A stretch of 47,276 bases of DNA, taken from the NCBI RefSeq assembly GCF_028288185.1, contig NZ_JAQBOF010000004.1, positions 241,187 to 288,462 of the forward strand, given 5' to 3'. The notes under the pieces were generated by a model. It saw only the letters and a list, made by a program, of their open reading frames with translations, searched no databases and had not been told where the DNA came from. The translations under genes were made by a program, and so were the position numbers. This stretch comes from Mucilaginibacter sp. GTDB lineage: Bacteria; Bacteroidota; Bacteroidia; Sphingobacteriales; Sphingobacteriaceae. Numbering within the stretch: the first letter of the stretch is position 1; each line of letters starts with the position of its first letter. Below, in pieces: positions 23,164 through 30,313 of this stretch.

Positions 23164-24711
23164 ATGAAAAGAAAATTACTTTACGCTTGCCTGCTTTTGG
23201 CGGCATCAATTGGGTCGGCATTTGCCCAAACCGACCAGCAAATGTTAGACAGAATTAAGGATGAAGGAATGGATAGATCCAAAGTAATGGAAACCGCCTT
23301 CTATCTAACAGATGTTTCGGGCCCCCGCTTAGCCGGTTCGCCGGGATTAAAACGCGCGCAGGATTGGGCTGTAAACTCATTAAAAACCTGGGGCATGGTA
23401 AATGCCAAGCGCGAAGCCTGGGGTAAATTTGGTAAAGGCTGGGAAATTCAAAAAAATTATGCGGCTATAACCGTACCTTACTACCATGCTATAATCGCTA
23501 TACCAAAAGCATGGACACCAGGCACCAATGGCCCTATACATGGCGATGTTGTAGTTATTAAAGCAGACAGCGTATCTGATCTTGCCAAATACAAAGGCAC
23601 TTTAAAAGGCAAAATTGTAATGATGGATGTTAAAGGTAATATAGAAAGCACCTTTAAAGCTGATGCGAGCCGTGTTACAGATTCTGCATTAACAGCAATG
23701 GCTAATGCAACCCCTACAGATCAAACTACGCCACGCCGTGGTGCAGGATTGGGCAGAGGATCATTAGTAGCGATGCTTGCCTTACGGAGTGCTGTAAGCA
23801 AGTTTTATGTAAGCGAAGGTGTTGCGTTGGTGCTGAGCCAGGCACGTGGTACCGACGGTACCGTATTTACCACTAATGGCGCATCATACGCGGATACTGC
23901 TAAAGCTGTTGCCCCCGAGCTGGAAACCAGTGGCGAGGATTATCAGCGTATTTTACGTTTAACCAAAGCCGGAGTTAAAGTACAGATGGATGCTGATATT
24001 AAAACCGAATTTTTTGACAAGGACCTTCAAGGATATGATGTAGTTGGCGAGATACCCGGTACAGATCCGAAATTAAAAGATCAATTGGTTATCATCGGCG
24101 GTCACCTTGATTCATGGCATGCAGCAACCGGCGCTACCGATAATGCCGCTGGCAGCGCGGTAATGCTGGAGGTTATGCGTATTTTAAAACGAGTAGGTTT
24201 TAAACCGCGCCGCACCATACGTATTGTTTTATGGAGTTCGGAAGAGCAGGGTCTGTTTGGTTCGCGCTTTTACGTGCTAAATCATTTCGGCGATCCTAAA
24301 ACCATGGAGCTTAAAACTGAGCAGGCAAAAGTATCGGCCTATTATAATTTAGATAATGGTACCGGTAAAATACGCGGTGTGTATTTACAAGGCAACCAAG
24401 CAGCAGGGTCAATATTTCAGCAATGGTTAACGCCGTTTAAAGATATGGGTGCAAGCGCCATCACCATAAATAATACCGGTGGTACAGATCACTTATCATT
24501 TGATGCGGTTGGTATTCCTGGCTTCCAGTTTATACAGGATACAATGGATTATGGTACCCGTACCCACCACAGTAACCAGGATACCTACGATAAATTAAGC
24601 GAGGCTGATTTGAAACAAGCGGCTGTAATTACAGCATCTTTTGTGTACAATACATCGCAACGCGATGAGATGATACCACGCAAGGCGTTACCCGCCGCAC
24701 CGAAAAATTAA
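23164..24711 (+). CDS. Secreted M28-family zinc aminopeptidase
   Basis: The 515-residue protein has a signal peptide (to AFAQ at 22), a PA-like insert (about 120-250) and an M28 catalytic domain. Metal ligands and catalytic residues are visible: His314 (GGHLDSW), Asp326 (ATDNAAG), Glu360-Glu361 (WSSEEQG), the Asp of NLDNG and the His of THHSNQD. It should remove N-terminal residues from peptides in the periplasm or outside. It is monocistronic with its own promoter and terminator. Confidence 0.9.
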   Translation: MKRKLLYACLLLAASIGSAFAQTDQQMLDRIKDEGMDRSKVMETAFYLTDVSGPRLAGSPGLKRAQDWAVNSLKTWGMVNAKREAWGKFGKGWEIQKNYAAITVPYYHAIIAIPKAWTPGTNGPIHGDVVVIKADSVSDLAKYKGTLKGKIVMMDVKGNIESTFKADASRVTDSALTAMANATPTDQTTPRRGAGLGRGSLVAMLALRSAVSKFYVSEGVALVLSQARGTDGTVFTTNGASYADTAKAVAPELETSGEDYQRILRLTKAGVKVQMDADIKTEFFDKDLQGYDVVGEIPGTDPKLKDQLVIIGGHLDSWHAATGATDNAAGSAVMLEVMRILKRVGFKPRRTIRIVLWSSEEQGLFGSRFYVLNHFGDPKTMELKTEQAKVSAYYNLDNGTGKIRGVYLQGNQAAGSIFQQWLTPFKDMGASAITINNTGGTDHLSFDAVGIPGFQFIQDTMDYGTRTHHSNQDTYDKLSEADLKQAAVITASFVYNTSQRDEMIPRKALPAAPKN

Positions 24712-24715
24712 TGTA

Positions 24716-24747
24716 AAAGGCTCCACTAAAATGGAGCCTTTCTTTTT
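24716..24747 (+). terminator. Terminator after the M28 gene
   Basis: AAAGGCTCCA (24716-24725) pairs perfectly with TGGAGCCTTT (24732-24741), loop CTAAAA, followed by CTTTTT. It separates convergent M28 and lepB genes. Confidence 0.85.
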
Positions 24748-24761
24748 GCCTGATTTATTAA

Positions 24762-25865
24762 TTAGTTTATCGGCCTCAACACCCTGTTCCACCTAACCCG
24801 GTTAAATATATTCTGGGTTGAATCTGTACTGAACCAGGTAAGTACAGCTTTGCCTATCACATGGTCCTCTGGCACATATCCCCAAAAGCGCGAGTCTAAA
24901 GAGTCATGGCGGTTATCGCCCATCATCCAGTAGTAATCCATTTTAAAGGTGTAGGTATCGGCTTTCTTGCCGTTTATTAGTATGTCTTTGCCGTTTACGG
25001 TCACTTTGTTGTTTTCATACACTTCTATCGCGCGGCGGTATAAAGTAAGCGTAGAATCGTTCAATGGGGTTGTCCAGCCCTTTTTAGGTAGCCTTATCGG
25101 GCCAAAGTTATCCAGGTTCCATTTAAACTTTGGGTTATGCGGAAATATCTCGGCATCATACATACCCGCCGTGGCAATTACCGGGGTAACGCTTTTTACA
25201 TTAGAAAGCGTTCTAAGCATCTCCGCTGCCGACTTTGACATCACCATTTCATAAGTATTTGCTGATGGTTGGTTTTGTATAGTGATACGTTGTTCCTGCA
25301 AAATATCTGGATTAATAGTCACCCCATTAGTTACCACATCATACGATGTTTGCTGCTTTGGCGCATTTGGCGCGGGTTTGCCATTAATATAAACTTGCGC
25401 ATTAACAATACTCAATACATCGCCGGGGATAGCCTGGCAGCGTTTAATTAAGCAGGTGCGCTCATCAACAGGTAGATTATATACGGGGCCTGCTTCATCA
25501 GGTTTGTTAAAAACAACAATATCGCGGTTCTTTATTTTGGTAAAACCGGGTAGTCTTAAATAAGGCAGTTGCAATATATCCCAATAGGTTTTAACGCCGT
25601 ATAGGGTTGGCTCGGTAAACGGTATGGCTAAAGGGGTATTAGCTATACGCGGGCCGTAGCTTATTTTGCTTACAAACAGGTAATCGCCGGTTAGCTGCGT
25701 GCCTTCCATTGATCCGGATGGAATAGCATAAGCCGAAAACAATAAGCCCTTTACCACAGTAGAAACTATTACCGCGAAAACTATAGCATCAACCCACTCG
25801 CGGGTTTTAGATTTTTTAACCTTTACCGCTTTAGGGTCTTTTTTAAAATTGAACTTCCAATTCAT
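24762..25865 (-). CDS. lepB: Signal peptidase I
   Basis: The enzyme removes signal peptides at the periplasmic face of the inner membrane. It has one N-terminal transmembrane helix (about 25-47), nucleophile Ser52 in IPSGSMEGTQL, general base Lys141 in TCLIKRCQAIPGD, and the late GDNRHDSLDSRFWG box. I choose ATG 25865 (367 residues): its promoter region and first codons, beginning MNWKFNF, are duplicated at 26896, while the TTG six codons upstream lies in sequence not conserved between the copies. The large insertion before the last box is usual in Bacteroidota. Confidence 0.93.
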   Translation of the reverse strand: MNWKFNFKKDPKAVKVKKSKTREWVDAIVFAVIVSTVVKGLLFSAYAIPSGSMEGTQLTGDYLFVSKISYGPRIANTPLAIPFTEPTLYGVKTYWDILQLPYLRLPGFTKIKNRDIVVFNKPDEAGPVYNLPVDERTCLIKRCQAIPGDVLSIVNAQVYINGKPAPNAPKQQTSYDVVTNGVTINPDILQEQRITIQNQPSANTYEMVMSKSAAEMLRTLSNVKSVTPVIATAGMYDAEIFPHNPKFKWNLDNFGPIRLPKKGWTTPLNDSTLTLYRRAIEVYENNKVTVNGKDILINGKKADTYTFKMDYYWMMGDNRHDSLDSRFWGYVPEDHVIGKAVLTWFSTDSTQNIFNRVRWNRVLRPIN

Positions 25866-25926
25866 GAACTTAAGTTTTTTCAAAACTTAGATAGCTAAAA
25901 CAAGAAATTGTTACAAGGTAAAATAA

Positions 25927-26673
25927 TTAAGTTCTTAACAAATGGTCCACCATCCTTGCTGGATCCTTAATAAAGTTAGCATAGGTTTGAAAAATATTGG
26001 TTTGGTCGTATGTGCGAACTGTCACCCCTATATCGCTAAACTCGTAGATCAGCGAGTCGGGGTATGCAATAAGTATGGGCGAATGCGAGGCGATAATAAA
26101 CTGCGAATCGTCTTTTATGAGCTCGTCCATTCGCACTAACATGGCCATTTGTCGGGTAGGTGATAATGCAGCTTCGGGCTCATCCAAAACATAAAAGCCA
26201 TTACCTTTGAAACGGTTCATGAATAATGACCAAAAAGCCTCGCCGTGTGATTGCTCATGTAACGACTTGCCGCCGTATGCCTTCAATAAAGAAGGGCTCG
26301 GGCCGGGTTCGGCATCGAGGTTATCTATTTCTGTAGCAACATTAAAAAAGCTTTCGCTCCGTAAAAAATAGCCATCGCTATGCCGATTGGTGCCTCTTGA
26401 AGTACGTAAATACCTGTGCAAAACAGAATGAGTTTCCCTGGTATTAAAATTGAAATTAAACGAGCCGCCCTCCGGATTAAATCCGGATGCTATGGCGATA
26501 GCTTCTAATAGTGTCGATTTCCCGGTGCCGTTCTCGCCAACAAAATAAGTGACCTTTGGGTGGATTTTAAAACCATCCCTCTCTTTAAAAAATGGTAACG
26601 AGAATGGGTAAGCGTTGGGATCGGCAACGGTTTTATTGAAATAAACATCTATTAGTTGGCCCTTCGAGATCAT
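25927..26673 (-). CDS. AAA/ABC-type ATPase with Walker A, signature and Walker B
   Basis: The 248-residue single-domain ATPase has Walker A GENGTGKST near 46-54, a signature-like HEQSHGEAF near 140-148, Walker B FYVLDEPEAALSP near 162-174 and the switch His of IIASHSP. It resembles the stand-alone AAA_21-type ATPases, with no TOPRIM or transporter domain and no neighbouring effector. The function is unknown. It sits exactly between the two copies of the lepB 5' region, as if inserted there. Confidence 0.8.
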   Translation of the reverse strand: MISKGQLIDVYFNKTVADPNAYPFSLPFFKERDGFKIHPKVTYFVGENGTGKSTLLEAIAIASGFNPEGGSFNFNFNTRETHSVLHRYLRTSRGTNRHSDGYFLRSESFFNVATEIDNLDAEPGPSPSLLKAYGGKSLHEQSHGEAFWSLFMNRFKGNGFYVLDEPEAALSPTRQMAMLVRMDELIKDDSQFIIASHSPILIAYPDSLIYEFSDIGVTVRTYDQTNIFQTYANFIKDPARMVDHLLRT

Positions 26674-26719
26674 TTTTTAAAAGTGATACAAGATAAACGT
26701 TCGGCCAGAATAAACAAAT

Positions 26720-26896
26720 TTATTCTTCGGTAGGCGTTGGTGACGCGGGTTTTGTAATTCCTGGTTTAAATTTCGGGGCCACTCTAAATTTCGGGCTAAA
26801 GAGCACCGCGTAACCGATAGCATCAAGCCACTCGCGGGCTTTAGATTTAGGCTTTACAGCAGTAGTGTTTTTTTTGAAATTGAACTTCCAATTCAT
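26720..26896 (-). CDS. Chimeric 58-residue ORF: lepB start fused to tail of repeat protein
   Basis: Residues 1-34 (MNWKFNFKKNTTAVKPKSKA, then REWLDAIGYAVLFS) follow the lepB N terminus with one deletion. Residues 35-58 (PKFRVAPKFKPGITKPASPT, then PTEE) follow the tail of the repeat protein encoded just upstream. About 60 bases before the ATG also match the lepB upstream region, including TGTAACAATTT. This is best explained by a tandem duplication. The frame stays open across the join, but whether it is expressed or a neutral relic is unknown. Confidence 0.7.
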   Translation of the reverse strand: MNWKFNFKKNTTAVKPKSKAREWLDAIGYAVLFSPKFRVAPKFKPGITKPASPTPTEE

Positions 26897-26955
26897 ACCG
26901 TTAGGTTTTGATATAAAATTTGATACGCAAACAGAAAAATTGTTACAGCGTAAAC

Positions 26956-27597
26956 CTATTCTTCGGGCGGTGTTGGTGGCGCAGGTTTAGTAACTCCGGC
27001 TTTAAATCTCGGGATGAAACCAATTTTAGGTTTGTCCTCAATAGGTGCTTCTTCGTTTTTTTCTTCGGATGGAGTTTCAGCAGGTTTAGTAATGCCCGCT
27101 TTAAACCTCGGCGTAAAACCAACTTTAGGTTTATCTTCAACAGGAGCTTCTTCTGCTTTCTTTTCTTCGGATGGGACTTCAACAGGTTTAGTAACCCCTG
27201 CTTTAAATCTTGGTGTAAACCCAACTTTAGGCGGAGTAGCCGGTGGTGCTTCTTCCTTCTTTTCTTCCGGCGTATCTTCGGCAGGTTTGGGCGGAGCGGG
27301 GGCTTTAAACCGGGGTGTAAAGCCAACCTTTGGCGATGGCGCAGCCATTTCGCTTAATTCTTCGTTTACCGTTTGTTCGGCCAGTTGGTTTTCTATTTTT
27401 GGTTTTTCGGTTTTAACCTCGGGTGGCAGGTTATACTGCCGCCTGACTTTATTGAACCAATACTTCTTAGTATGGTCAAAGCTTTTCTCGCCCATTTGCT
27501 CGTAGTGCAATTTAAATTCAGAAAATAGCGCCGGCTCGCCTTGTTGTAAGGCTGCCAGGTCAATCCGCTTCTTTTTAAAAAACTCTTCGAAAGTCAT
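26956..27597 (-). CDS. Repeat protein with four K(V/I)GFxPRFKA modules
   Basis: The N-terminal 60 residues (MTFEEFFKKKRIDLAALQQG, KSFDHTKKYWFNKVRRQY) look like a folded helical domain that I have seen in Sphingobacteriaceae hypothetical proteins. Four modules follow, each reading VGFTPRFKA or IGFIPRFKA and separated by about 35-residue Pro/Glu/Lys-rich linkers (SEEKKAEEAPVEDKP type). The linker composition suggests disorder. The role is unknown; the modules may be binding motifs. Its last module was copied into the chimeric ORF downstream. Confidence 0.75.
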   Translation of the reverse strand: MTFEEFFKKKRIDLAALQQGEPALFSEFKLHYEQMGEKSFDHTKKYWFNKVRRQYNLPPEVKTEKPKIENQLAEQTVNEELSEMAAPSPKVGFTPRFKAPAPPKPAEDTPEEKKEEAPPATPPKVGFTPRFKAGVTKPVEVPSEEKKAEEAPVEDKPKVGFTPRFKAGITKPAETPSEEKNEEAPIEDKPKIGFIPRFKAGVTKPAPPTPPEE

Positions 27598-27609
27598 GTT
27601 TTTAATTTA

Positions 27610-27679
27610 AGAGTCAAGAAGTAAGAATCAAGAGTCAAGAAAAACAGGTCTTGGTTCTTGATTCTTACTTCCTGACTCT
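27610..27679. repeat. Inverted quasi-repeat of 'AGAGTCAAGAATCA' type
   Basis: AGAGTCAAGAAGTAAGAATC on the left mirrors GATTCTTACTTCCTGACTCT on the right, around CAGGTCTTG. It starts at the base after the DUF2442 stop codon (minus strand) and is related to the hairpin at 36369-36460. Confidence 0.7.
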
Positions 27680-27896
27680 ATTGCGTAGCAATATCAATGT
27701 CCAATTTATTAAAATGTATGCCCTTATCCGTTTGTACCCAATCCTCGCGCTCTTCGTCAGTAGCGTTCAATAATTTTGGGAACCATTCTAACGGAAAAGC
27801 CTGTTGTTTGCCATCTTCCTTTTCAACAAAAAGCAGTCCATTGTTAAAGATAACTTTAACTTTTTTTTCCTGCTTACGTGAGTATAGTAGTGGCAT
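27678..27896 (-). CDS. DUF2442 family protein
   Basis: The 72-residue protein shows the DUF2442 pattern: a short beta-strand region (KVKVIFNNGLLFVEKEDGKQ), then PLEWFPKLLNATDEEREDW and GIHFNKLDIDI. The family is small and of uncertain role; some members sit beside toxin genes. No DUF4160-type partner is adjacent here. Its TAG stop is followed immediately by an intergenic repeat. Confidence 0.75.
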   Translation of the reverse strand: MPLLYSRKQEKKVKVIFNNGLLFVEKEDGKQQAFPLEWFPKLLNATDEEREDWVQTDKGIHFNKLDIDIATQ

Positions 27897-27897
27897 G

Positions 27898-27985
27898 TGG
27901 CCCCCTCTAAATCTCCCCCGGTAGGGGAGACTTTTTAATTTATGTTTTTAAAAACCCTCCCTACCGGGGAGGGTTGGGTGGGGCT
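27898..27985 (-). repeat. About 90-bp dispersed repeat, copy 2
   Basis: In reverse complement it runs GCCCCACCCAACCCTCCCC, GGTAGGGAGGG, an A/T-rich linker, CTCCCCTACCGGGGGAG and AGAGGGGGC, the same order as 1508-1632. It separates yebC and the DUF2442 gene. Confidence 0.8.
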
Positions 27986-28711
27986 TTACTCCGCCATATT
28001 ATGATAAACCGCTTGCACGTCATCATCTTCCTCTAAACGGTCAATCAGCTTTAATACATCAACAGCCTGTTCTTCGGTTACATCTTTAAATGATTGCCCT
28101 ACACGCTCCAATTTTGCCGATCGTACTTCAATACCCATCTCCTCTAAAGTTTTTTGCATTTTGCCAAAATCTTCAAAAGCGGTATGTAGTACAGCTATAT
28201 CATTTCCTTCTTCATCAGCCTCAACAAAAAGGTCCTCTAAACCGGCATCTATCAGTTCAAACTCCAGTTCTTCCAGGTCGCGGTCGCCGGGTACAAACGT
28301 AAAAACAGATTTACGTGTAAATATAAAATCAAGCGACCCGGTTTTACCCAGCGCGCCATTGTATTTGGTAAAATAACTGCGTACGTTAGCTACGGTACGG
28401 TTAATGTTATCGGTAGCGGTTTCAACTAGTATGGCAACACCGTGGGCGGCATAGCCTTCGTAAACCAGTTCTTCGTAATCTTTTTCATCACGACTGGTCG
28501 CTCTTTTAATAGCAGCCTCAACGCGATCTTTAGGCATATTAACCGCCTTCGAGTTTTGTACCGCGGTACGTAAACGCGAGTTGGTATTCACATCGCCGCC
28601 ACCGGCTTTAACAGCCATCACTATCTCTTTACCCAAACGGGTAAACTGTACGGCCATTTTGGCCCAACGCTTAAATTTTCTTTCTTTACGGAATTCGAAT
28701 GCTCTTCCCAT
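27986..28711 (-). CDS. yebC: YebC/TACO1 family protein
   Basis: The 241-residue protein has the family start MGRAFEFRKERKFKRWAKMA, the conserved GGGDVNTNSRLRTAVQNSKA and MPKDRVEAAIKRA, and the EDLFVEADEEG region. Members are described either as DNA-binding regulators or as factors helping ribosomes through difficult sequences. Length and motifs are normal for the family. Confidence 0.93.
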   Translation of the reverse strand: MGRAFEFRKERKFKRWAKMAVQFTRLGKEIVMAVKAGGGDVNTNSRLRTAVQNSKAVNMPKDRVEAAIKRATSRDEKDYEELVYEGYAAHGVAILVETATDNINRTVANVRSYFTKYNGALGKTGSLDFIFTRKSVFTFVPGDRDLEELEFELIDAGLEDLFVEADEEGNDIAVLHTAFEDFGKMQKTLEEMGIEVRSAKLERVGQSFKDVTEEQAVDVLKLIDRLEEDDDVQAVYHNMAE

Positions 28712-28720
28712 TGTAATATT

Positions 28721-28751
28721 TAGTCAATAGTCCATGGTCGATAGTCCATAG
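28721..28751. repeat. Short quasi-tandem 'ATAGTCCATGG' repeat
   Basis: TAGTCAATAGTCCATGG is followed by TCGATAGTCCATAG, a quasi-tandem repeat just upstream of yebC. It belongs to the same class of short slippage-type intergenic repeats as the other hairpins in the window. Confidence 0.55.
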
Positions 28752-28780
28752 AATGTGGGGTTAAAGATAAGAGGTTTCTT

Positions 28781-29725
28781 TTACTTTTTCAGGTTTTCCA
28801 ACATATCCGCAGTCATGCTGCCCAAGTCAAATTTTTGTTTCCAGCCCCAATCGTTTTGGGCGTAAGTGTCGTCTATGCTTTTTGGCCAGCTATCGGCAAT
28901 GGCCTGGCGGGGGTCAAAATCGGCGTAGCTTATCTCGAAATCAGGCAGGTGTTTTTTTATTTCTGCGGATAATTGCGCAGGTGTAAAACTAATGCCCCCT
29001 AAGTTGTACGATGAACGGATGGTCAATTTTTCAGCGGGTGCTTCCATCAACTCCATAGTAGCGCGAATGGCATCTTCCATATACATCATTGGCAAAGCAG
29101 TATCGGCAGAAAGAAAATTTTCATACTTGCCATTAGCCAAAGCCTGGTGAAAAATATCAACTGCATAATCTGTTGTGCCGCCTCCGGGTTCAGATCGCCA
29201 GCCTATCAGGCCGGGGTAACGGATACTGCGCACATCAACCCCATATTTAGTATAATAATACTCGCACCAGCGCTCGCCTGCCAGTTTACTAAATCCATAA
29301 ACCGAGTTTGGATCCATCACGCAAAACTGCGGCGTATTTTCTCTCGGCGAATGCGGCCCGAAAACGGCGATAGAGCTTGGCCAAAAAACCTTGGCAGTTT
29401 TAAACTCGACCGCAAGATCCAGTATATGAATGAGTCCATTCATGTTCAAATCCCAGGCTAGTTTTGGTTTTTGTTCGCCTACGGCAGATAGTATGGCAGC
29501 CAGTAAATAAACCTGTGTAGGGCGATGTTTCTCGAACAGTTTATGCAGATTGTCCTTATCCAGCACATTAGCCAGCTCGAATGGCCCGGCGTTTATAACG
29601 GGGTTATCAGTATTGCGGATATCGGATGCTATAACCTGGTCATTACCATATTTAGCGCGTAGGTTCATAACCAATTCAGTGCCTATTTGGCCGTTAGAGC
29701 CAAGCACTATTATCTTTTCATTCAT
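28781..29725 (-). CDS. tdh: L-threonine 3-dehydrogenase, short-chain (SDR/epimerase-like) type
   Basis: From ATG 29725 the protein is 314 residues, starting MNEKIIVLGSNGQIGTELV with the NAD-binding GxxGxxG. Catalytic Ser118 (PSSIAVFGP) and Tyr143/Lys147 (SVYGFSKLAGERW) are present. The enzyme oxidises threonine to 2-amino-3-ketobutyrate, which Kbl (at 40125) cleaves to glycine and acetyl-CoA. A perfect -7 box 18 bases upstream supports this start over an in-frame one 20 codons earlier. The 42-bp array lies directly upstream. Confidence 0.88.
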   Translation of the reverse strand: MNEKIIVLGSNGQIGTELVMNLRAKYGNDQVIASDIRNTDNPVINAGPFELANVLDKDNLHKLFEKHRPTQVYLLAAILSAVGEQKPKLAWDLNMNGLIHILDLAVEFKTAKVFWPSSIAVFGPHSPRENTPQFCVMDPNSVYGFSKLAGERWCEYYYTKYGVDVRSIRYPGLIGWRSEPGGGTTDYAVDIFHQALANGKYENFLSADTALPMMYMEDAIRATMELMEAPAEKLTIRSSYNLGGISFTPAQLSAEIKKHLPDFEISYADFDPRQAIADSWPKSIDDTYAQNDWGWKQKFDLGSMTADMLENLKK

Positions 29726-29743
29726 ATTGAGTATCAGTTGCAG

Positions 29744-29751
29744 CAAAGGTA
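29744..29751 (-). promoter_or_regulatory. -7 box of tdh
   Basis: The minus strand reads TACCTTTG, a perfect TAnnTTTG match, 18 bases before the tdh ATG. The 42-bp array begins about 35 bases further upstream. Confidence 0.6.
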
Positions 29752-29785
29752 AAAATTTGCATGAAATGATTTGCGTGGATTTCAC

Positions 29786-30090
29786 ACCTGTATCTTAATT
29801 ATTACCGGTAGTTAAAACAGGCATTTTTCGGGCATCGGGGGCTATGCCGGTAGTAATTTTAAGCGTTTTTCGGGTATCAGGTGTTTTGCCGGTAGTAATT
29901 TTTACTATTTATCGGGTATGAACGCTTATACTGACAGTTATTTTCTTATATAACATATTGAAAATAAATGAATTAAATTAAAATCAAAGAACGAATGGTT
30001 GATTTTGAGACAAATCAAATGTGCATTTTTTTGTGATGGCCGATGGAGCCGGATTTAATAGAACTCCTAACAATATACGAAAATTTGGGG
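29786..30090 (-). repeat. 42-bp-period array element, copy 2
   Basis: Read on the minus strand: box A CCCCAAATTTTCGTAT (30090-30075), box B TTCGTTCTTTGA (29995-29984), then four 27-bp units starting at 29938, 29896, 29854 and 29812, again a period of exactly 42 bp. The two inner units are well conserved; the first keeps ATACCCGA and 19 of 27 positions of copy-1 unit 1; the last keeps ACTACCGG and GATAC. Unit 3 forms GGCAT...ATGCC, a compensated change relative to GGTAT...ATACC in copy 1. It runs toward tdh. Confidence 0.85.
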
Positions 30091-30162
30091 AATTTAATGG
30101 TGGCGTTAAAAGGGTTCTTGCATCATTTACATAAATAATACATAGTCAATAAAAAAAAGTCC

Positions 30163-30170
30163 GATATTTG
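30163..30170 (+). promoter_or_regulatory. Probable -7 box of asd
   Basis: GATATTTG matches TAnnTTTG in seven of eight positions, 147 bases before the asd ATG, leaving a long leader. No clear -33 element is seen. Confidence 0.35.
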
Positions 30171-30209
30171 CCTTTCAATAAATAATTATTAATTAACGTT
30201 TTAAACAAA

Positions 30210-30309
30210 ATGAAACCGCCGTGAGGCAACTTCATAACATTAACAAACAATTTAACACAATGAAACCTCCGCAGGAAGCTTCATTACAATTAACAAACAA
30301 TTTAACACA
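30210..30309 (+). promoter_or_regulatory. Duplicated 50-nt leader of asd
   Basis: Two tandem 50-nt units (30210-30259, 30260-30309) each start ATGAAACC and end AACAAACAATTTAACACA. The asd ATG at 30310 follows, so three ATGs lie exactly 50 nt apart. Each unit pairs its ATGAA with TTCAT 16-17 bases downstream and contains a smaller inner stem (GCC/GGC in unit 1, CCT/AGG in unit 2). Unit 1 encodes only MKPP; unit 2 encodes a 17-residue frame ending on the asd start. Confidence 0.75.
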
Positions 30310-30313
30310 ATGA
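30260..30313 (+). CDS. Candidate upstream peptide overlapping asd
   Basis: The frame MKPPQEASLQLTNNLTQ ends in TGA at 30311-30313, overlapping the asd ATG by four bases (ATGA), the arrangement used for translational coupling. There is no independent proof of translation. Two of the 17 codons are Thr, a product of the Asd pathway, but that is too few to argue attenuation. Confidence 0.35.
   Translation: MKPPQEASLQLTNNLTQ

Noticed and set aside
26920..27505. Long frames of 127-163 codons overlapping the repeat protein in other frames and on the other strand
   Set aside because: They arise from the repetitive DNA of the GFxPRFKA modules. Their compositions (poly Arg/Lys/Leu or Ser/Gly/Phe) are shadows of the real frame.
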